From Paguma larvata (lineage: Eukaryota > Chordata > Mammalia > Carnivora > Viverridae), in assembly GCA_030068075.1 (NCBI GenBank), contig CM057839.1, positions 19,509,167-19,573,166 on the forward strand: a stretch of DNA of 64,000 nucleotides, read 5' to 3'. The notes under the pieces are model-generated. The model was not told the origin of the DNA and searched no databases. It worked only from the letters and a program-made list of their open reading frames with translations. Within the stretch, counting starts at the first letter, position 1. Every line of letters begins with the position of its first letter. A program made the translations under genes and the position numbers. This document shows positions 59,481-64,000 of the stretch, one piece after another.

Positions 59481-60900
59481 ACTTTTAGGATACTGAAATG
59501 ATATGCTAATGAGTGATACTTTAGTCTCTGATGATTGAGAAATAAAAATAAACCAAAATATTTACTTGCTCTGAGGTAAAAATCACTTAGAAAAGTGTGG
59601 ACTTGTATTATATGTGCCATACATTAAAAATAGAACACAATATCTGTCATATGGCCAATGTGCTTCATTTACTTATTATTTTTTAACTAAGAAATTTTAA
59701 GGGCAAAATATCAGAACTTTTTTTTGGTCATTTATGGTTATCTTATTTCCTAGTCTTTCCCACTACTACATTTAATTCCCTTTTTTAATCCTTTCTGTTA
59801 AACTTATCTCTTAATTTCTTTAATCTTTGAGATGTCCCCTTGCCTACCAAATAATACATTTTGGAACAGATGAAAATAATTCAAGATGGTAGGGTACATT
59901 TATTTCAGTTACAGTTTAGTTTTCAGTTACAGTTTTTATAGTGAATAGATTATTAAAACACAAAATAAGAATTTCAAGTTGTATCTGATCACTTTTTATT
60001 ATTTTTTTTTGTAAACTATTATTCAAGTCTATTTGCTTACGAATTTGATGTAGCAGTTTGAGGCAGATTATTAGTAATCTCAATGAGAACAACTAGGAAA
60101 ATCTGATAAAATGCAAAGAGCTATATCTATCTATATTTATATCCATATCTATATCTATAAGGTTTGAGAATAATTGCTGAAGTGATCAGGAATTGAGGAA
60201 ACAAAATTACAGAAAGAGGAAACCATAATTTGCAACTGCTTACTTTTGTTCATGGTAGTTAGATGTGGAGTAAACAAATTTGTCAAAGAATCCATACTTA
60301 GGCTAATCCTATGAAGTAGAAATGTGAAAAGAAAATTGGCAATCCCTTGGGGCTAGGGGGACTAAAATCATATTCTTGAGGCACTAACATCCAGATAAGA
60401 AGAAAAGGTAGAAGTTTTGAATCACCTACTCAGCCAACTATTTTCCTTAGGACATTTTCTTGTATTCGAAGTCAGCCTGGGGCAGCATGCTAAGAAATTA
60501 CGCTAGAACTCTTTGAAAAGTAAATCAGTATTTTTAAGACTCTGAAGATTTTCTTCTAATTCTGAAGAGACAAAGTTCAAATTTGGACGTAATCATTCAC
60601 CCGAGTCTCTCGGTTTAAAACATTATAGGACTCCTTACAATCATTGCAAGTAGGCCCTGAGTAAGCTCCGCGTCTGATTAAAAAGATTCATCTCCATTAG
60701 ACTTTCCTAGCCAGGAAGATTGTCAATCTATGTTGGAAGAAGATATTAGCCAAACTCTACAAAAAGAACAATCATGCAGAGGAGAAACAGAAATAAATTA
60801 TTATAGCCAAAAAAAAAAAAAAAAAAAACCAAAAACACACACACATATACAGTAGATTGGCAGGGAAGTAATCTAATTATTTAAATTACTTGGGATGTTA
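59481..60900. other. AT-rich unique sequence with simple repeats
   Basis: It contains a (TATC)n-like patch at 60120-60161 and an A20 run at about 60809-60828 followed by (CA)n. No gene. Confidence 0.45.
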
Positions 60901-60904
60901 CTCA

Positions 60905-61400
60905 CCAAAGAGAAAGAATATTGCCATTAGCAACAAAACGGATGGATCATCCATGGGCATCGAAGGGCATTATGCTAAGTGAGATAATACAGACAGAGAA
61001 AGACAAATACTGTATGATATTGCTCAAATACTGTATGATATGGAATCTAAAAAAGCCAACTTGTAGAAACAGAGTAGAATGGTGATTATCAGGGTTTGGA
61101 GGTGAGGTAGGGGAATTGAGATGTGGGTCAGAGAGCAAAGTTTTAGCTAGAAGGTGAGTAAGTTCTGCAGATCGAAACCACAGCATTATGATTAAACTCA
61201 ATAGTGTATTACATACTGCAAAGTTGCTAAGAGTCTAGATCTTAAATGTTCTCATCACAAAAAAAAAAGATAATTATAAGACATAATGGAGGTAACACTA
61301 TGGCGGATATTATATTGCATATATAAATGTTGCAATTGTACATTGCAAATCGATACATTGTATACTTCAAACTTACACAATGTCTAATATAGCTCAACTT
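60905..61400 (+). mobile_element. Older L1 (L1MA/L1MB-like) 3' end
   Basis: GGGCATTATGCTAAGTGAGATAATACAGACAGAGAAAGAC at 60966-61005, GGAATCTAAAAAAGCC, GAAACAGAGTAGAATGGTGATTATCAGGGTTTGG, GTCTAGATCTTAAATGTTCTCATCAC and TGTATACTTCAAACTTACACAATGTC follow the old L1 3' UTR order on the plus strand. A local duplication repeats CTCAAATACTGTATGATAT near 61003-61040. Confidence 0.88.
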
Positions 61401-61438
61401 TTAAAATTGTTGGAAATTTATTCTTTAGAAATTTATAA

Positions 61439-61489
61439 TTATAATTTTATAATTCTATATTTTCTAATAATGTAATTATAAAATTATAA
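61439..61489. repeat. Inverted repeat, 16 bp perfect arms
   Basis: Arms 61439-61454 and 61474-61489 are exact reverse complements (TTATAATTTTATAATT type) around a 19-base loop. Pure AT. Confidence 0.9.
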
Positions 61490-61665
61490 AAATATAAAAT
61501 ATTGGGCAATTTTTGAGTATTCAGAGTCCACATAATAATAAAATGAGTATTATTTAATAGAAGTTACTTAAGAAGAAAATAGATTCTGTTAAGAAAATAT
61601 CCACATTACAGAGGGGAAAATGATGAGAAACTTAAAAAGCATTTAAATGTAAAATGTAAAAATTG

Positions 61666-61717
61666 GAAATATATATATATATACACATACATATATATAT
61701 ATACATACATATATACA
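61666..61717. repeat. (TA)n/(CATA)n simple repeat
   Basis: ATATATATATATATACACATACATAT followed by more TA and CATA units. Confidence 0.93.
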
Positions 61718-61999
61718 GATTCATTTCATGATATAAACCGATTCATTTTCATGATACAGAGGCAACTTGGCTTTGACTTTGCCAAATCTCGACTATTATT
61801 GTGAATCCACAAAATAATTTCAATTTCTGTTTTCAAAATTTTACACACAGTTCATGTAGTAAGATTGGGTATGCTAAATAAAAATCTAATAGTATTTCTA
61901 CTTGGACTGATTATGCAGACCTTTGTAAATATTACAGACCTTTGTAAATATTATATATAACCCTATTATTTAAAAAGTATATATACTTTGTTTAAATAT

Positions 62000-62190
62000 A
62001 CTTTTTATTCATTTATAGTTAGGAAGAAAGAGAGTGTGCACAAACAGGGGAGAGGGGCAGAGTGAAAGAGAGAGAATCCTAGGCTGACTCCACCCTCAGC
62101 ACAGAGTCCAATATAGGACTCTATCACATGACCCTGAGACCTTGACCTGAGCCAAAATCAAGAATCAGATGCTCATCCGACTGAGCCCCC
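62000..62190 (-). mobile_element. CAN-SINE, head end cut short
   Basis: TTTTTATTCATTTATAGTTAGG, GAGAGGGGCAGAGTGAAAGAG, GAGAATCCTAGGCTGACTCC, CCTCAGCACAGAGTCC, GACCTTGACCTGAGCC and CATCCGACTGAGCCCCC. The terminal ACCCAGGCG of the head complement is missing. Confidence 0.92.
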
Positions 62191-62218
62191 ATTTTTGATA
62201 TCTTAAATATGGAAGCTG

Positions 62219-62715
62219 CATCTGTGTATCTGTGTATTAGTTGAGGTTCTCTAGAAAATCTGAATCAATTATGTGTATATATTATAAGGTACTGTCTCAC
62301 ATGTTTATGAAAGTTGAAAAGTCCTACAATCTGCCATCTGCAAGTTGGAGACCCAGGGAAGCCTGCCCTATGTTTGAAGGCCTAAGAGCCAGAGAACAGT
62401 GGTATGTATTCCAGTCTGGGTCTGAAGGCCTGAGAACCAGGAACACCAAAGGCAGAAAGAAGATCAGTGTCTCTGCCTAAGCACTCAACAGAGTTAATTC
62501 AATCTTCCTCTATCATTTTGTTCTATTCATGCCCACAGTGAATTGTGTGAGGCCCACCATATTGGGAAGGGTCCTTCCACTAATTTAAATGCTAATCTCT
62601 TTCAGAAACACCCTCATAAACACACCCAGAAACAATATTTACTAGGCTATATAGGCAACCTGTGACCCAGTAAGGTTGGCAAATAAAAATAACCATCATA
62701 ATCTATGTATAATTG
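62219..62715 (+). mobile_element. Ancient interspersed repeat, family not named
   Basis: TATTAGTTGAGGTTCTCTAGA, CTACAATCTGCCATCTGCAAG, TTGGAGACCCAGGGAAGCC, TCTGAAGGCCTGAGAACCAGG, TTTTGTTCTATTCATGCCC, GAGGCCCACCATATTGGG and AGAAACACCCTCATAAACACACCCAGAA form an order I know from a widespread mammalian repeat, probably LTR-derived. Its ends are flanked by ATCTGTGTAT and ATCTATGTAT (9 of 10), which may be a target duplication. The open frame at 62241-62480 lies within it. Confidence 0.7.
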
Positions 62716-64000
62716 AACAGCTTCATATGCAAAATAACTGAGACCATCAAATAATTACTTTGCTTAAAATATTTAGTGCTAACTTAACTGAAGCCAGTAA
62801 ACCCTCACAACATTTTCAGTGTTGTTTTGTTTCAAACTTAGTGTGCTGTTTCTTGTCAGTGGACTTGTGTGTCGAGGTTTTAATTTTTTTGAGAATTGAG
62901 TGAATAAATTTGTTTTAAAAAATTACATAATTTAGTATAAAAATTCTCATAATACATAACAGCATAAGTTTTTGGCTGCATTGTTTTCCTCATCTAAATT
63001 CAGCTAAATCATTTGGAATAACTTTCTTTCCCTACAAGTAGAGAAGTACAGACCTTAAATCATAAGGCCACTGAAATGACTATGGAAAAAATAAGATCTT
63101 TTACATTAATAATTTATGTTCCTTATCCAGTTCAAAAATACCTATACAATCAAACTTCAATTAAAATATCATCAGAAAACTTCAAATAAGCATAAATATA
63201 AAAGAACAATTTGACAATGGCCAGAATGATGTATATACTACTATGGAAAACTAGGCTATGGTTATTTCCAGTTGGGAAATGATTATACAAAATTTATAGA
63301 TAGAAGAAATTGGAAAATACAAGCAAGGCTGAAATGTCAATAAATTATAGATTTATATTAAATAATATTTCTTACTCTAAAACGTGTAGTTAATGTTCTA
63401 AAGTGTTATCCTTTGAAGTAAAGGAGAAAGTTAAGAATCTTAAACCCCAAATTATTTTTTCAGTTAATATTATGTACATATTTAGTTCTGTATTTATATT
63501 TCTTTAATTGGTCTTATAATATTGTACCTGCTAATTTACATATATGCCTTGGAATCATATAACTCTTTGAGATGCATACGGATGCAATTTCGCTGCTAAT
63601 TGAGATTATTATGACATATCTTAACTTTCTTCAAAGGAAAGATATGTGATTGATATGATTCTATTCCCTCATCCACATTTTATGATTGTTAATTGACTCT
63701 GAAATAGGTACAATTTTCTTTCACCAAATTATATTTTACAATATTAATGCTTGTTAAGATTTATATTGTATAAAATCATTCGAACTTAACACTTGCTAAT
63801 CAGAGCATTTTGTAAAAAATCCTTGATGAGAATAGAATACAGAAAAGACTACTGTCCAAAAGCCTAAGTGATACTTTACATGTATTTTAAGAGAAAAAAT
63901 AATGGCTTTATTTGAGTGTCATAAAATATTAATAAAAATATGTCTACAGATATAATTGCAAAGATTATATACAGAAACAATACTGACCTCTCTACTCCAG
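62716..64000. other. AT-rich unique sequence to the window end
   Basis: No gene or recognised repeat. Confidence 0.45.

Noticed and set aside
1..64000. CRISPR arrays, operons, phage or plasmid features
   Set aside because: The sequence is mammalian by its SINE and L1 content. The regular repeats seen are microsatellites and transposons.

Overview
This 64 kb window looks like non-coding carnivore genomic DNA. Many copies of the tRNA-derived CAN-SINE, in the subtype with the feliform body and (CT)n/poly-A tail, together with carnivore-type L1 3' ends, point to Carnivora and most likely a cat (Felidae). Several SINE copies have perfect target-site duplications (TSDs) and were probably inserted recently. 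I found no functional protein-coding gene. The longest open frames are shadows of L1 sequence or of a TTTC/TTCC microsatellite, and I see no RNA gene or CRISPR array.

Layout. 1-5 kb: AT-rich unique sequence, an MLT1-type LTR remnant (2480-2757) and a hAT-Charlie MITE (2852-3012). 5-16 kb: a MIR, an old L1 carrying two later SINEs (7060-8310), SINEs at 6.1, 9.8, 12.3 and 15.4 kb, and degraded L1M pieces at 11.4 and 13.4-14.6 kb. 16-24 kb: mostly unique sequence with two SINEs, two MIRs and two short L1 3' ends. 24.1-27.2 kb: an L1 mosaic in which an old plus-strand L1M 5' region abuts a minus-strand carnivore L1 retaining ORF1 and ORF2-endonuclease remnants. 29.4-32.5 kb: tandem SINEs, another SINE, a candidate solo LTR, a Tigger-type DNA transposon and a SINE next to it. 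32.5-35.3 kb: a repeat-poor stretch. 35.3-40.9 kb: three L1 pieces, a MER20 and SINEs. The last L1 has clear TSDs and holds a nested young SINE.

42.2-45.3 kb: an L1 ORF2 remnant interrupted by a SINE. 46.0-46.4 kb: a second MLT1 LTR. 47.9-48.3 kb: a SINE whose tail has become a large polypyrimidine microsatellite. 48.5-51.8 kb: two ~475 bp direct repeats around 2.4 kb, read as an ancient minus-strand endogenous retrovirus-like element with no intact gene. 52.9-54.6 kb: a MIR, an exact 30 bp direct repeat with an associated hairpin, and an L1 3' end. 55.6-56.05 kb: a processed pseudogene of an unidentified gene. 58.9-59.5 kb: a candidate solo LTR. 60.9-62.7 kb: an L1 3' end, a SINE and an ancient interspersed repeat. 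The rest is AT-rich unique sequence.

Nothing here works as a gene set or operon. The biology recorded is successive retrotransposition and microsatellite growth in a gene-poor region. I found no undescribed molecular system. The most useful leads are the datable nested insertions, the 30 bp repeat and hairpin, the unidentified pseudogene and the repeat-poor islands that may hold conserved non-coding elements. Family names come from memory of consensus sequences and no database search was run.
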